A DNA stretch of 64,000 bases from Coleophoma eucalyptorum (lineage: Eukaryota; Ascomycota; Leotiomycetes; Helotiales; Dermateaceae). Where the stretch lies: assembly GCA_026120035.1 (NCBI GenBank), contig JALRME010000019.1, positions 822,005 to 886,004 of the forward strand, in the 5' to 3' direction. Under the pieces are notes generated by a model. It was not told where the DNA came from. It searched no databases and saw nothing but the letters and a program-made list of their open reading frames with translations. Position numbers and translations under genes: made by a program. Below, in pieces: positions 11,890 to 22,962 of the stretch (positions are counted from its first letter, which is position 1; each line of letters starts with the position of its first letter).

Positions 11890-12514
11890 ATTTCGAAAGA
11901 GTCATAAGAGTTATGAGATTCTCTGTATCCCTTTTCATTATAGGAAGTACCACCAGTCTAAAAGGTAAGAATGGGTCTGTACGATATGAATGGCGGAAGA
12001 TATAAGATAGAAAACATACATATGCTGCTACTACTTTGAAGTAGTAGCTTTTTCATTGTTGTACATGTTTTGGACAATAGAAATAGTTTAATAGGCAAAG
12101 TTTTGTGCATTCTTCTGGAGGACCTCTAGATAATCCTCAAAGCGGATTGGTATTCGAAGAACAGAAAGAAGAATATTTAAAAGAACATCAAAAATATCAG
12201 CTTCACGGTGCTGTGAATCAATAAGAACTCGCCCTGCAAAGCCTCGGTTTGTGCCATCAAATCAAGAAGCGAAGAAGTCTTTCATGTCTAATAAATGAGC
12301 ACAAATGAACAGTTAAGATGCACGCAAATCTCACACCACTTGCATCTACAGAATGGACGAGGCTGTTGGCACGTGACTGATACGCCGAAATTAATTACTG
12401 TCGGGTCGCCGAAATCCCATCAACGCGCTCGCGTCTCTCAATCCCCTCTCCATTTCCTTCTTCTTTCTCCCTCAAATCGAATCTCTGCCATCTCCCAAGA
12501 TACCCCCCGCAACT
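11890..12514. other. Intergenic: ERG4 3' end and SPT16 promoter
   Basis: A 0.6 kb gap between tandem genes. The right end is a C/T-rich stretch (about 12430-12475) typical of fungal promoters close to the start. No other feature is seen. Confidence 0.5.
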
Positions 12515-15500
12515 ATGGCAGAGATCAAGATTGATGCAAAGCTCTTCCAAGAGCGCCTCTCGCATTTCATAGCCGCATGGAAGGCTGACAAGAGAGCGGG
12601 CAACGACGCGCTGTTTAATGGCGCCTCTTCCATCTTGGTGCTAATGGGGAAGACCGAGGAGACAGCGCAATTCCAGAAAAACAATGCTATTCATGTGGGC
12701 TTTTTCTTGTCTAGCCCGCGCAGACATGCGGAACCAAAAGGCTAACAATCTGTAGTTCTGGTTACTAGGTTATGAGTTTCCGGCAACTCTTTTCCTCTTC
12801 ACGGTCGAAGCTCTTTACATCGTTACAACTGCAAAGAAAGGTGCGCTTGATTGTTGGAGGCGATAGGCATCGATATGGAATCTAACAATACACAGCAAAG
12901 CACTTAGAGCCTTTGAAGGGTGGAAAGATCCCACTGGAAGTCCTGGTACGAGGCAAAGATGCAGCAGCAAACGAAAAGCTCTTCACGAAGATTACGGACG
13001 TCATCAAATCTGCAGGCGTGAGTCATTGAACCTTATTGTTGCCTAGATCAGTCGGAATTGACAATCATTCTGCAGAAGAAAGTTGGTGTTTTACCGAAAG
13101 ATACCTCAAATGGCCCATTTATCGACGAGTGGAAGAAATCATATGGTGATATTTCCAAGGATGTTGAAGAAGTCGACGTCTCAGTAGCACTGTCTGCAGC
13201 TGCCTTGGCTGTTAAGGATGAAAATGAGCTGGTTTGTGGATACTCATATTGTTTTCGGCAGATTGACTAACAACTATAGCGAGCAATGCGAAATGCTTCC
13301 AAAGCATGTATTGCCCTCATGAACCCTTATTTCGTCGAAGAAATGTCCAACGTTCTCGACGAAGAAAAGAAGGTCAAGCATAGCGCATTGGCAAACAAAG
13401 TGGATGGCAAGCTTGACGATACCAAATTTTGGACCACAGTTGAGCTCCCCAACAAGCAGAAGATGCCATCAGATTTCGATCCGTCCCAGCTGGATTGGAC
13501 CCATGGGCCTATCATAGAAAGTGGCGGAAAATTTGATCTCAAGATGACGGCGCAAGTAGACGACGAGAATCTCCATGCTGGTGTTATTATCGGAATTTGG
13601 GGTTTGAGATACAAGTCATACTGTTCCATGATTGCACGAACCTATTTGGTTGACCCAAATAAGTCGCAGGAAAGCAACTATAAGCTTCTCCTACAAGTCC
13701 ACAGCCTTGTGATGAAGGAGATCCGAGATGGAGCAACTGTGAAAGAGATCTACTCAAAGGCTCTCCAACTAGTACGAAGCAAAAAGCCAGAGCTTGAGAA
13801 ACACTTCTTGAAGAATGTCGGAGCTGGTATTGGCATTGAGACTCGGGACAGCACTTTAATCTTGAATGGTAAAAGTGCACGAAGTTTGAAGGATGGTATG
13901 ACATTATGTGTCACTACCGGCTTCAGTGATATCGAGAATCCAAATCCGCAGGACAAGAAGAGCAAGATCTACTCCTTAGTTCTTACAGACACCGTTCGTG
14001 TTACAACATCCGAGGCTGTTGTCTTCACCGGTGATGCTCCTTCTGATCTGGATGCAACCTCTTTCTTTTTCAAGGATGACGAAGAACCCGAGCCAACCCC
14101 CAAGAAAGCAAAGAAGGATTCCTCTGTAGGTGCAGTAGCTACCAAAAATATCACCAAAACCAAGCTCCGCGCTGAAAGAACTACCCAAAATGATGAGGGA
14201 GCCGAGGCTAGGAGACGCGAGCATCAGAAGGAGCTTGCTCAGAAAAAGCAAGAAGAAGGCCTTGCAAGATTTGCCGAAGCCACTGGCAATCAAAATGGAA
14301 CTGCAGTTAAGAAGTTCAAGCGATTCGAATCATACAAGAGGGACAGCCAATTCCCACCTCGAGTTAGAGATCTGGCCATTGTTATGGACCAAAAGAACTC
14401 GACAGTGGTGCTTCCGATCATGGGTCGTCCTGTGCCATTCCATATCCAGACCATCAAAAACGCAAGCAAGAGTGATGAGGGGGAATTTGCTTACTTACGC
14501 ATCAACTTTCTTTCTCCTGGACAGGGTGTTGGGCGAAAGGATGACCAGCCATTCGAAGATGCTGCTGCACACTTCGTGAGAAGTTTGACATTCCGTTCTC
14601 ATGATGGAGATCGCTTGCAGGATATTGCAAATCAAATTGGTAACATGAAGCGAGATGCAGTAAAGCGCGAGCAAGAGAAGAAGGAGATGGAGGATGTTGT
14701 TGAGCAGGATAAGCTGATTGAGATCAGAAGTAGGTGATATCACTCCTTGTTAATAGTCAGTGGCTAACATATCACAGATCGTAGACCAGCTGTCATGGAC
14801 AACGTCTTCATTCGTCCAGCCATGGATGGTAAGCGTGTACCTGGAAAAGTCGAAATTCACCAGAACGGTCTCAGATACCAGTCACCTTTGAATACTCAAC
14901 ACAGAGTAGATATTCTTTTCAGCAACGTCAAGCACCTCTTCTTCCAACCTTGTCAACACGAACTTATTGTTATCATACACGTACACCTCAAGGATCCTAT
15001 TCTCATCGGCAAGAAGAAGACCAAGGATGTTCAATTCTACCGAGAAGCCACCGACATACAATTTGATGAAACTGGAAATCGAAAGCGCAAGTACAGATAT
15101 GGTGATGAGGAAGAATTTGAGGCCGAACAGGAGGAACGAAGACGTCGTGCTGACCTTGATCGCCAATTTAAGGCTTTCGCTGAGAAGATTGCTGATGCTG
15201 GCAAGAATGAGAATGTCGACGTCGACGTACCTTTCCGCGAGGTTGGTTTCAACGGTGTACCTTTCAGGTCCAATGTTTTCTGCCAACCTACAACGGAGTG
15301 CTTGGTTCAACTTACAGAGCCTCCTTTCATGGTTCTAACCATCGACGAAATTGAGATTGCTCATCTAGAACGTGTGCAATTCGGTCTCAAGAATTTCGAT
15401 ATGGTCTTTGTCTTTAAGGACTTCCATCGAGCTCCATATCACATCAACACCATTCCTGTTGAATCCCTAGAGAACGTCAAAGAATGGTTAGATTCAGTCA

Positions 15501-15886
15501 ACATTCCTTTTAGTGAAGGTCCTCTCAACCTGAACTGGCCTACAATCATGAAGACCGTCACTGCGGATACACATCAATTCTTTGTTGATGGTGGTTGGTC
15601 ATTCTTGGCAGCCGAGTCAGATGATGAGGATGCTGAAGAAGAATCAGAAGAGTCTGCCTTCGAGATGTCGGATTCGGAGCTTGCTGCTAGTGAAGAGAGC
15701 TCCGAAGAAGATTCAGACTTTGATTCAAATGCTAGCGACGACGATGGTGATGCTTCTGAGGATGATGAGGAGAGTGGTGGTGAGGACTGGGACGAGCTGG
15801 AGAAGAAAGCTAAGCGGAAGGATAGAGAGAGCGGAATGGGAAGTGACGAGGAGGAAGAAAAGCCAAAGAAGAAGAGAAAGCACTGA
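12515..15886 (+). CDS. SPT16: FACT histone chaperone subunit Spt16
   Basis: Six exons (12515-12694, 12756-12840, 12896-13017, 13076-13231, 13280-14729, 14778-15886) give 1033 aa, the usual length for Spt16. The N-terminal 430 residues form the catalytically dead aminopeptidase-like (pita-bread) domain, with WLLGYEFP, a [15 protein letters not shown] stretch and [14 protein letters not shown]. The dimerisation and middle domains follow ([58 protein letters not shown]). The last 90 or so residues are a typical long acidic Asp/Glu/Ser tail that binds H2A-H2B, closed by a basic KKKRKH. Spt16 pairs with Pob3 in the nucleus to take apart and rebuild nucleosomes during transcription and replication. 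Five introns of 48-61 nt all have consensus ends. Confidence 0.96.
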
Positions 15887-16506
15887 GTATAAGGTGTAAA
15901 AGACATGTACGAACAGAATAACGAGGGCGGAACAGGTTTCTTTTGCAGCTGCTAGGCAGGCGTCCCGGGTCAGCGAAACTGGTTCACTAATAGCAAATTC
16001 GATGATTCATACGATTTCGGTTATTCAGATCTTTCATAGATTCTGGAAGGTCTTAAAGTCCTTGATACATCTGTCTAGGCCTTTGAATGAATGCGCACTA
16101 CTTGTCTATGTTTATTTGATCTCCAGCTAAAGTCCTCTTGTTGTGATGTGCAATCAACAATTGACACTGGAGCAATCTACTCATGGATAAAACATCGACA
16201 GTTGTTAAAAGTACGAATTCAATGTTTAGACCTAACTCAGAAATAGAAAACTGGACAGTATTTGTATAGTCATCTTAAATAGATATCACCCCAACAGCTC
16301 TCAATGACACTGAATCCCATCTCGTTCATAACAGCATTTCATTGAATGCTAAATTGCTAGAAAAACCCCGTCATTGCAGCCGCAAGAGAACAGAAATAGA
16401 AAAAGAAACAGACCAATTTCGCCGAGTAACCCAATTTCCCGCCCCATGTTAAGCAAAGCAAATAAGCATACTGTACATCATCAATGATCAAGGTCCACGT
16501 TCATCG
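15887..16506. other. Convergent intergenic region
   Basis: A 0.6 kb gap between the 3' ends of SPT16 (+) and the CDC50-like gene (-). It should hold both 3' UTRs and terminators. It is AT-rich in the middle and has no open frame worth noting. Confidence 0.5.
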
Positions 16507-18074
16507 TTAAGCTTCTCCTCCACCTCTTGAGATGGGGTCTTGGTGGCCTCCATCGCGACCAGTTGTCGTGGCGCTTGGATGCTCATTGTTCCAGGAGAGA
16601 TAGGTGTGATCACCCAGTTTTCTAGTTTTTGTTAGTCTTTGTTCACCATTATCTTGTCCTGGACTTGCCTTGGCTTAATTAGATGTGTCACAGTGAAAAG
16701 AGCACCTAGTACAACGCAAATCCCTGCAACGACAATATATGCAATACCAAGGAACGGGTTCTTGCCTCCGGTCACAGTGCGAGTAGAGAGGATGATGGAT
16801 TTCGTGCCACCATACTCGGTAACGTTAAAGTCTGTGGAAGAAAATTAGTATTTGATGTCTCATAAGCTCGACTGACTTACGATGATTGATATCAAGCTGA
16901 TAATTTCCAGCAACCAAGGTATGCGAGTCGTTACGTTGGGCTAACTTGCTGAAAGTTGGCAATCCAGCAGTTCTCATCCAGACTTGAAAGGGTGCATCGT
17001 TTACCAAGTCTGGGTGATAATCATCGCTATAGCCGTCTGGGTATCTTTCTATCCAGTTCGGTGGTACGACTACATCAGACCAATTGTATTTAGACGCACC
17101 ATAAAGATCCTTGTCTGATGCCCATGAAATACCGGTGGTATTGGTCATAACATATGTCTCATTGGCCGCACTGCTCCCTGGGACGTTTAGAAGTACAGGG
17201 CTCGAGAAGGTATCATTGAAAACCGAGTTGGCGACAATTCCACAAGGATAATACGGCTTTTCTACTCCATTAACTGTTGTAGTTGTCAAAGGGGCACAGT
17301 CACCGCCAGAAATAGTACTGGCAGACACAGCAGTACCACTAAGTTGGTCGGAGTCAAAGGATTTAACATATCGTCGATGGTTTTGGTAGAAGTTCGTTAG
17401 CTGGTAATAGAAGAGTACTGGCGGTGTCATGTCGGATGGAATGTAAAACTTGATCGAACATTGCCAGGTTGGAACGACGATTGAATTTGTAGGTCCGTAA
17501 GTAGCATTGATTTGTTGCCTGGACCATTGAGCTGCCGTATTTCCTGTGCTACTATTCGCATTGCTCTTGAAATGTGAAGTGACGAGATCTGTAGGCATGG
17601 TATCAAACGTAGGATATATGGGGGCATCGGTATAGCATTTCGAGTAATCAATGATCAGTTCCTGGACCTGGAAACACTACCGTCAACGAAATCCAAGCAA
17701 GAGCAACACGGAGACTGACCAGCGAGCTTGACCAAATCAACAACCCTCCAATCGGCGCGAATATGATTCCGACAGCAAAGAATAACGGTAGGACAGTTTT
17801 GGGGGTGAGAATTGGTCTGTCTTTTGTCAGCTGTCGTCCGGGCGCAACAATTGCGAATACAACTCACTGCCACGCCTTCAGTCGCTGTTGACGAAATGCA
17901 GTATCTGACGAAATCAAACACCGGTCAGCCACTCTGCGCGCAAATTTACGATATATTCCAGAGGAGTATCTCACTTGCTGGCCTCCTGCTCTTGATCTTG
18001 GTCGGCTTCTGATTCGCCGGATCCTGGGAACTGATGGAGTCTTCATGACCCAAGGGCGGACTTGTATCTGCCAT
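16507..18074 (-). CDS. CDC50/LEM3-family P4-ATPase (lipid flippase) subunit
   Basis: Six exons (18074-17975, 17904-17868, 17816-17720, 17667-16881, 16831-16669, 16621-16507) give 432 aa. The last intron has a GC-AG pair (AG|GCAAGT ... ACTAG); the others are GT-AG. Diagnostic CDC50 sequence is clear: NTAFRQQRLKAWQPILTPK just before membrane segment 1 (FFAVGIIFAPIGGLLIW), then a large Cys- and N-glycosylation-rich loop (YYQLTNFYQNHRRYVKS, CGIVANSVFNDTF, NWSDVVVPPNWIERYPDGY), then NPFLGIAYIVVAGICVVLGALF as membrane segment 2. These proteins are obligate partners of Drs2/Dnf/Neo1-type flippases for ER exit and activity at the Golgi and plasma membrane, where they help keep phosphatidylserine and phosphatidylethanolamine inside. 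Which flippase it serves cannot be told from the sequence. Confidence 0.95.
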
Positions 18075-18546
18075 CTTATGGAGACTCTAGGGGCATGAGC
18101 TGGCGCGATCCAGTGGTTTTCTCGTTCGGATGGTTGAACAACGGTGCGGAAGGGTCGATTGTCGTGTTTATGATGCTCCTGCACAGCCATCCGTAACTTC
18201 CACCTTTAGCGCCATTTGTCGGATGCAACCCAAAATGCTGACTAAGATTCACTTTGGCGAGGTTAAAAGGGGATCAGTCTGCGTCCAATGTGGAGCATGT
18301 GGGTGCGTTGTCGATTTGTTCGCAACATTTCTTAATTACCGTATCCGCGGAAGAAGTTAAATTCATATATCTTCAATTGCAATGACCTTGGCCAGCTTCT
18401 CTCGGACATGAAGCCTCCAAAGCATTAAAGACTTCCACTAGCTATAATCACTAAGCGCTAACAAATGCAATGAGTATAAAGAATGCTCCAATTCCATCCT
18501 ACAATGGCCCAAATAAACAGCCTGTCTAAATATGTGCACGCTAATT
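18075..18546. other. Intergenic: CDC50-like promoter and SAE2 3' end
   Basis: A 0.47 kb gap between two minus-strand genes. It should carry the promoter and leader of the flippase-subunit gene and the terminator of the SAE2-like gene. No other feature is seen. Confidence 0.5.
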
Positions 18547-21384
18547 TTACTCATCTTTAAATAAGTATGCACCACCAGGTCGCATGGCCTCCATGTGTCT
18601 CTGCTCAACCAGTTCTCTTTCCCGCTGGTATTGCTTCTGCCGTAACTCTTCATCCTCTTGGGTATTCGGAAAGTCTGTATCCCACAAGCCTGGAATACTT
18701 GATGTCCTGTGGAATTGCTGACGATGTTTGCCATACTTATTTGAAAGCTCTCTGATTTTAGCTTGGATGACAAGATCTTTCCTTCCTTCTGGCGTCAGAT
18801 TGCGTAGTTTACTCCTGTTATCACCCAGAAAATCGTCGAGCAATCGAGTTTCTTCTTCTTTCTCTTGTGCAGTCAATGGTTCTCGATATAAGGTCTCAGC
18901 TAATGTTCGAAACTTGGATCCACAACAATCTGGCTTGACACAGCCTTGGAGGCAAGCACGATCTGCTTTCCCGCGAACCACATCTGTAAAAGCATAATCA
19001 TATCCTCCATTATAAGCTGGGTTTACTTTAAAGTGCTCGAGGCCGAGTTGATGAAGAGGTCGAGAGCGAAAAGGTTTATCATCTGGATTGCTAGCTTCCA
19101 CTGTCTCGGTGTCCTCGTGTCCGGCTGCTATACTTCGTCTTTGTGCCTTTCGATTTACAGAATCCCGGGTGAAGGATAGCTTCTTATTTGTTTCCTGTAA
19201 GTCCTCAGACGAAATGGAAGTAGTAGTTTGCTGAGATTGAGTTTGAGATCCAATTGATGTTTTGGCTTTTAGACTGTATGTTCTCATTCGTCCTTTAGGA
19301 GTACTGGAAGGCGTTGTCTGACTTATATATGTCACCTTTTTGGGTGATAACACGCCTGGTCTGGAAGTTCGTCCATCTGCTGGTGTTTCCTGGGTGGGGA
19401 AGGTAGCGTTCTGTAAAGGTATGCTTGCGTCCCGTGACATGAAAAATGTACTTTTCGGCGCTGATAACTTCTGTTCGGACAGTACTACAGCTCTTGGTCT
19501 GGTCAAGATATGCTTCGCAGGGGAAGTTCCCTCCAGCAAATTCTCAAGTCGTGCTGCAAGCTTGGACTGGCGCACAGTTGATGGTGCTTCTGCGGATTTC
19601 AACTCTTGAGATATTCCACCATCCTCTGCAAGGCTTTCGATTTCCTTGCTACCAGCATCACGTCTTCTAGGTGTCTTGCTACTAGATGTGCTGGATAAGA
19701 TACGTGGGTTTGGACTAAGAGGTTGCAGTGCAGAAGTTTTAAGCCGTGCCGGAGATCTGAATAAAGTCTTTACAGTCTTGTCTGTATAAGCTTCCTCGAA
19801 TTCACCTCTCAACTTGGCATTCGAAATATCAGTGGCCTGGTCATACACTTCAAACTGTCTCTTCTTTGTTGGCGTCCTAATTCTTTCACCAATCTCATCT
19901 AAGTCCATACTGTCATGGTAGGCAATCATGCCAGCAATTCCAATCGGGCTACTTGAAGTAGGCTCAGTTTTGACTTTTGTCAATGAAGAAGTGTCGATTG
20001 TATCAGTCTTTCTCTTTCTCTTCAAAACTCTTCGTACTTCAAGAACCTCTAGACTTTCGGGTGATTTAAGGGGCAGTCTATCTTCATCGAAATAGGACTG
20101 CTGCTTGTCGCTAACTCCATGTGGCGAGGATCCCTGGGTTTCATCTTCTGAGTTGGCACATGATTTCATTTCCAGATGAACAAATGGAGTACTTGGTACA
20201 TCAGAATCTGTACTCTTAGAAAGAGAAGTTGTAGGAGCAGTCTGAAAGGCTCGCGTAAGGCCAGGTAAAGGTATCGATGGGAAAGCAGAGGACATCGGCA
20301 GATCATTGTGGGGAGCATCGCATATCGGATTGAACTCGATACTCAATTGACCAAGATCTCTATCCTTTAGTATAGAGTCACCCGGTACCATGCTAACAAC
20401 ATCTTCAGTTGCCACATCATTCTCAGAGTCATGACGACTTTCCGGAGGGGGGGATCTTGCAGGATATCGCATAACCGATTGGGATGGATTCGTGAATTTT
20501 CCTTCACCTGTATTAGGAGGATTCGCATTTTGCAGAGCTCTGGGATGTTTCTCTAGCTCTTCCACTTGTGCTCGAAGTCCCTGTATTTCCTCCTCTAGCC
20601 GTAAGATACGGTCTGTCTTTTGTTCAATCTCCAGCTTTTGCTCCTTTCCAAGTCTGTCCCAATCTCTCCGCTCGGACTTCCTTCGTCGTAGAGTATCCTC
20701 CAATACCTTTCGAGCCTCTTCTGTCTCTTTGTGGTTTTTGCATAGTTTATTATACCTTGCGACAAGCTTATCGTGTTCTCTGGCAGATGTAGGTTTCTCG
20801 GAATTCGATGGTGTAGGTGTGATAGTTGGTGCATTTAAATCAGCATCCAGAGTCGAAAGTCCTTTTCTAACTTGTTGTCCCCGGATATTCTGTCTGACTT
20901 CATCTAGCTTTTGACGTGATTCCTTAAGCTCCTCGTTAAGCCGATGGACTTCCTCCTCCAGCTCGGTCTTCTCCGCTGCAAGCGTGAGTCGATCGCGAGA
21001 CTCTTGTGATAGTCTATACTTGCTTTCCTTTAGACGTTTATTCTCTAATTGTAGTCGCGCGTTGTCCTCGGCAAGCTTTGTTGTTTGTGCATCCTCTTCT
21101 CGGAGGCGCTGTTGCTCTCTCAGACTGTTTCCAAGTTGAATGTTCTGTTCCTTGAGTCTTTCAACTTCTGTAGCCGCCTTTCGAAGCTTTTGGAGTTCCT
21201 CTGCTTCAAGAAGCTTTCCTTTCAGACCTGAAAATGTTAGTGCTACGCTCGTCATACATGCTCGTAGATCCATACCAACAGCCAGCTCTGCTTCATACTC
21301 AGCAAAGAAATCGTCAAATCGTTCCTTGCGGCTCGCACGCTCATTCCGCCACTGCTCCATGGTCTCAATCACGCATGACAGCAT
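18547..21384 (-). CDS. SAE2: DNA double-strand-break resection factor Sae2/CtIP/Ctp1
   Basis: Two exons (21384-21277 plus the G at 21276, then 21227-18547) give 929 aa. The 48-nt intron (GTATGG ... CACTAACATTTTCAG) is a multiple of three and free of stops, so the unspliced frame also reads through as 945 aa. An ATG at 21360 is an alternative start. The N-terminal quarter is coiled coil (Glu/Lys/Arg/Leu-rich, to about residue 270), used for oligomerisation in this family. A long disordered Ser/Thr-rich middle carries many SP/TP sites. The last 130 residues match the CtIP/Sae2 C-terminal domain: GGYDYAFTDVVRGKADR, CLQGCVKPDCCGSKFR, KYGKHRQQFHRTSSIPGLWD. CtIP/Sae2 activates the Mre11-Rad50 nuclease to start end resection in the nucleus, controlled by CDK phosphorylation. 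The call rests on the C-terminus and is strong. Confidence 0.94.
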   Translation of the reverse strand: MLSCVIETMEQWRNERASRKERFDDFFAEYEAELAVGMDLRACMTSVALTFSGLKGKLLEAEELQKLRKAATEVERLKEQNIQLGNSLREQQRLREEDAQTTKLAEDNARLQLENKRLKESKYRLSQESRDRLTLAAEKTELEEEVHRLNEELKESRQKLDEVRQNIRGQQVRKGLSTLDADLNAPTITPTPSNSEKPTSAREHDKLVARYNKLCKNHKETEEARKVLEDTLRRRKSERRDWDRLGKEQKLEIEQKTDRILRLEEEIQGLRAQVEELEKHPRALQNANPPNTGEGKFTNPSQSVMRYPARSPPPESRHDSENDVATEDVVSMVPGDSILKDRDLGQLSIEFNPICDAPHNDLPMSSAFPSIPLPGLTRAFQTAPTTSLSKSTDSDVPSTPFVHLEMKSCANSEDETQGSSPHGVSDKQQSYFDEDRLPLKSPESLEVLEVRRVLKRKRKTDTIDTSSLTKVKTEPTSSSPIGIAGMIAYHDSMDLDEIGERIRTPTKKRQFEVYDQATDISNAKLRGEFEEAYTDKTVKTLFRSPARLKTSALQPLSPNPRILSSTSSSKTPRRRDAGSKEIESLAEDGGISQELKSAEAPSTVRQSKLAARLENLLEGTSPAKHILTRPRAVVLSEQKLSAPKSTFFMSRDASIPLQNATFPTQETPADGRTSRPGVLSPKKVTYISQTTPSSTPKGRMRTYSLKAKTSIGSQTQSQQTTTSISSEDLQETNKKLSFTRDSVNRKAQRRSIAAGHEDTETVEASNPDDKPFRSRPLHQLGLEHFKVNPAYNGGYDYAFTDVVRGKADRACLQGCVKPDCCGSKFRTLAETLYREPLTAQEKEEETRLLDDFLGDNRSKLRNLTPEGRKDLVIQAKIRELSNKYGKHRQQFHRTSSIPGLWDTDFPNTQEDEELRQKQYQRERELVEQRHMEAMRPGGAYLFKDE

Positions 21385-22962
21385 ACACTATTGGCTTGTA
21401 GAGAATTGTTGCAGGACCCCAGATTGAGACGATCCGCGCACGCGTCTACAGGCGCGGGAGGCCCTAGGCAGAAAGTTTTACCGAGGCAGCCATTTACGCC
21501 AATACACGTGATTTGTAGGTCCCTAATGAATTGGAACGCTAGAGTTCGCATTGTAATTGTGAGAATCGAGGGAGTGGTGCCATGTCGTACATCTTAGAAA
21601 ATAGTATGATTTGCAACAAGGACGTAACTGGCATAAGTCGACGTGTTCGCTCCTTTGCATTGCCTATGTTTCAGGCGAACTCTCAGAAGTTACATAGTAT
21701 GAGGGGTACAAGAAAACCAAGTGTAGTGCAAAGATATTCTAGCATAAGTTGGGCTGGAGAGGATGATCTGGAAAGTTTGAAGACCTCATCTGTAGCTGAT
21801 TGGCGATAGAAAGTGTCCTCTTATCTGTTAATTACAATAAACTCTGGTATATTACAATGAACTTCAAGCCTTGAACTGCTCAAGATAATACTGGTGTCAT
21901 ATTCGAGTGCTAGCATAATTCAGCGCTAGCTATTAGTTTACCTAAATCTAAATTCATTACAAGAATGAGGTACAGGGCTCAGATCCCTGTAAGCAATATT
22001 CACCTCACATGTCACGTCGTCACCGACGAGTTATTCTTCTCTGCCGTCAAAAAAAAAATTGGTGCTTCTAGTGCTGGTTAATACCATCTCCAGTCTCTAG
22101 AATTGATCCTATTTCAAGACTTAAACGATGGAACAAATCATACCCTCTGATATGGGTTTATAGGGTTTTCTTGGATTAGCAGTGATTACAAGACTCTCCT
22201 AAGGACTCTTAGCAGATGTTCAAATACCTAGTGGAATTAATAGGTTTTCTAAGGTTCAGAGGATGCTTCGATTCAGTTGTGTGGTTATAAACGACCAATC
22301 ACGCACTGCATGTAAAAAGTGTTAGTAACGATCATCAGAAGGCATAAACAACACGCCTTTCCAGTTACTTATTGCATTGAGGATTTAAATCGTTTCGACC
22401 AAGGCTTCCGTGCATACACCAAGTAATAATTTTTTCACCCTTTTTGATACTAGGTCTTAAGAGGGCTCGGTATTAAAGAGATTATATATGTGGTGCTGCT
22501 GGCTTGGGAATAGGATGTTTCAGTCATGCTCTATCTGTTTGAATATCTTGTGGCCGAGGTGGAATTGTGTCCTGGAATATTCACAGGCATGTTGTTGTAC
22601 ACAAAATCGACAGTTTCTGATTGTGATCATGACCAGACACAAATTACTTTGTTTTATGTTTCAAGCACTTAAAATTTTCCGATAAAAAGCCCATTGGGTC
22701 ATTTATGTATGAGGGAAAGCGTGAGATTATTTGGGAGTTGAAGTAAGCAATCTGCTCTTCCACCAACCTAGAACAATAAAGAATAGTTAAGCGGCCACCC
22801 CCCCCCCCAATTTACTTCAGCGGGGAATTTTTAGAAATTATGATTCATGACAAGCAGTAATCAGATACAAACATTGGCAAATACGGGTAATTTTAAATTG
22901 GAAGAAAAGAAACTATAAGACATATACATTTTGATAACTCATACATGCTTATACCCGCCAAT
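21385..22962. other. AT-rich intergenic region
   Basis: About 1.6 kb upstream of SAE2 and downstream of the aminopeptidase gene. It is AT-rich and contains a C run at about 22797-22808 and a perfect 7-bp inverted repeat at 21971-21991. Short frames show no protein-like features. It may include old decayed repeat sequence, but I cannot name a family. Confidence 0.45.
21971..21991. repeat. Short perfect inverted repeat
   Basis: TACAGGG and CCCTGTA face each other across a 7-nt spacer in AT-rich intergenic DNA. It could form a small hairpin. There is no context to suggest a function. Confidence 0.5.
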
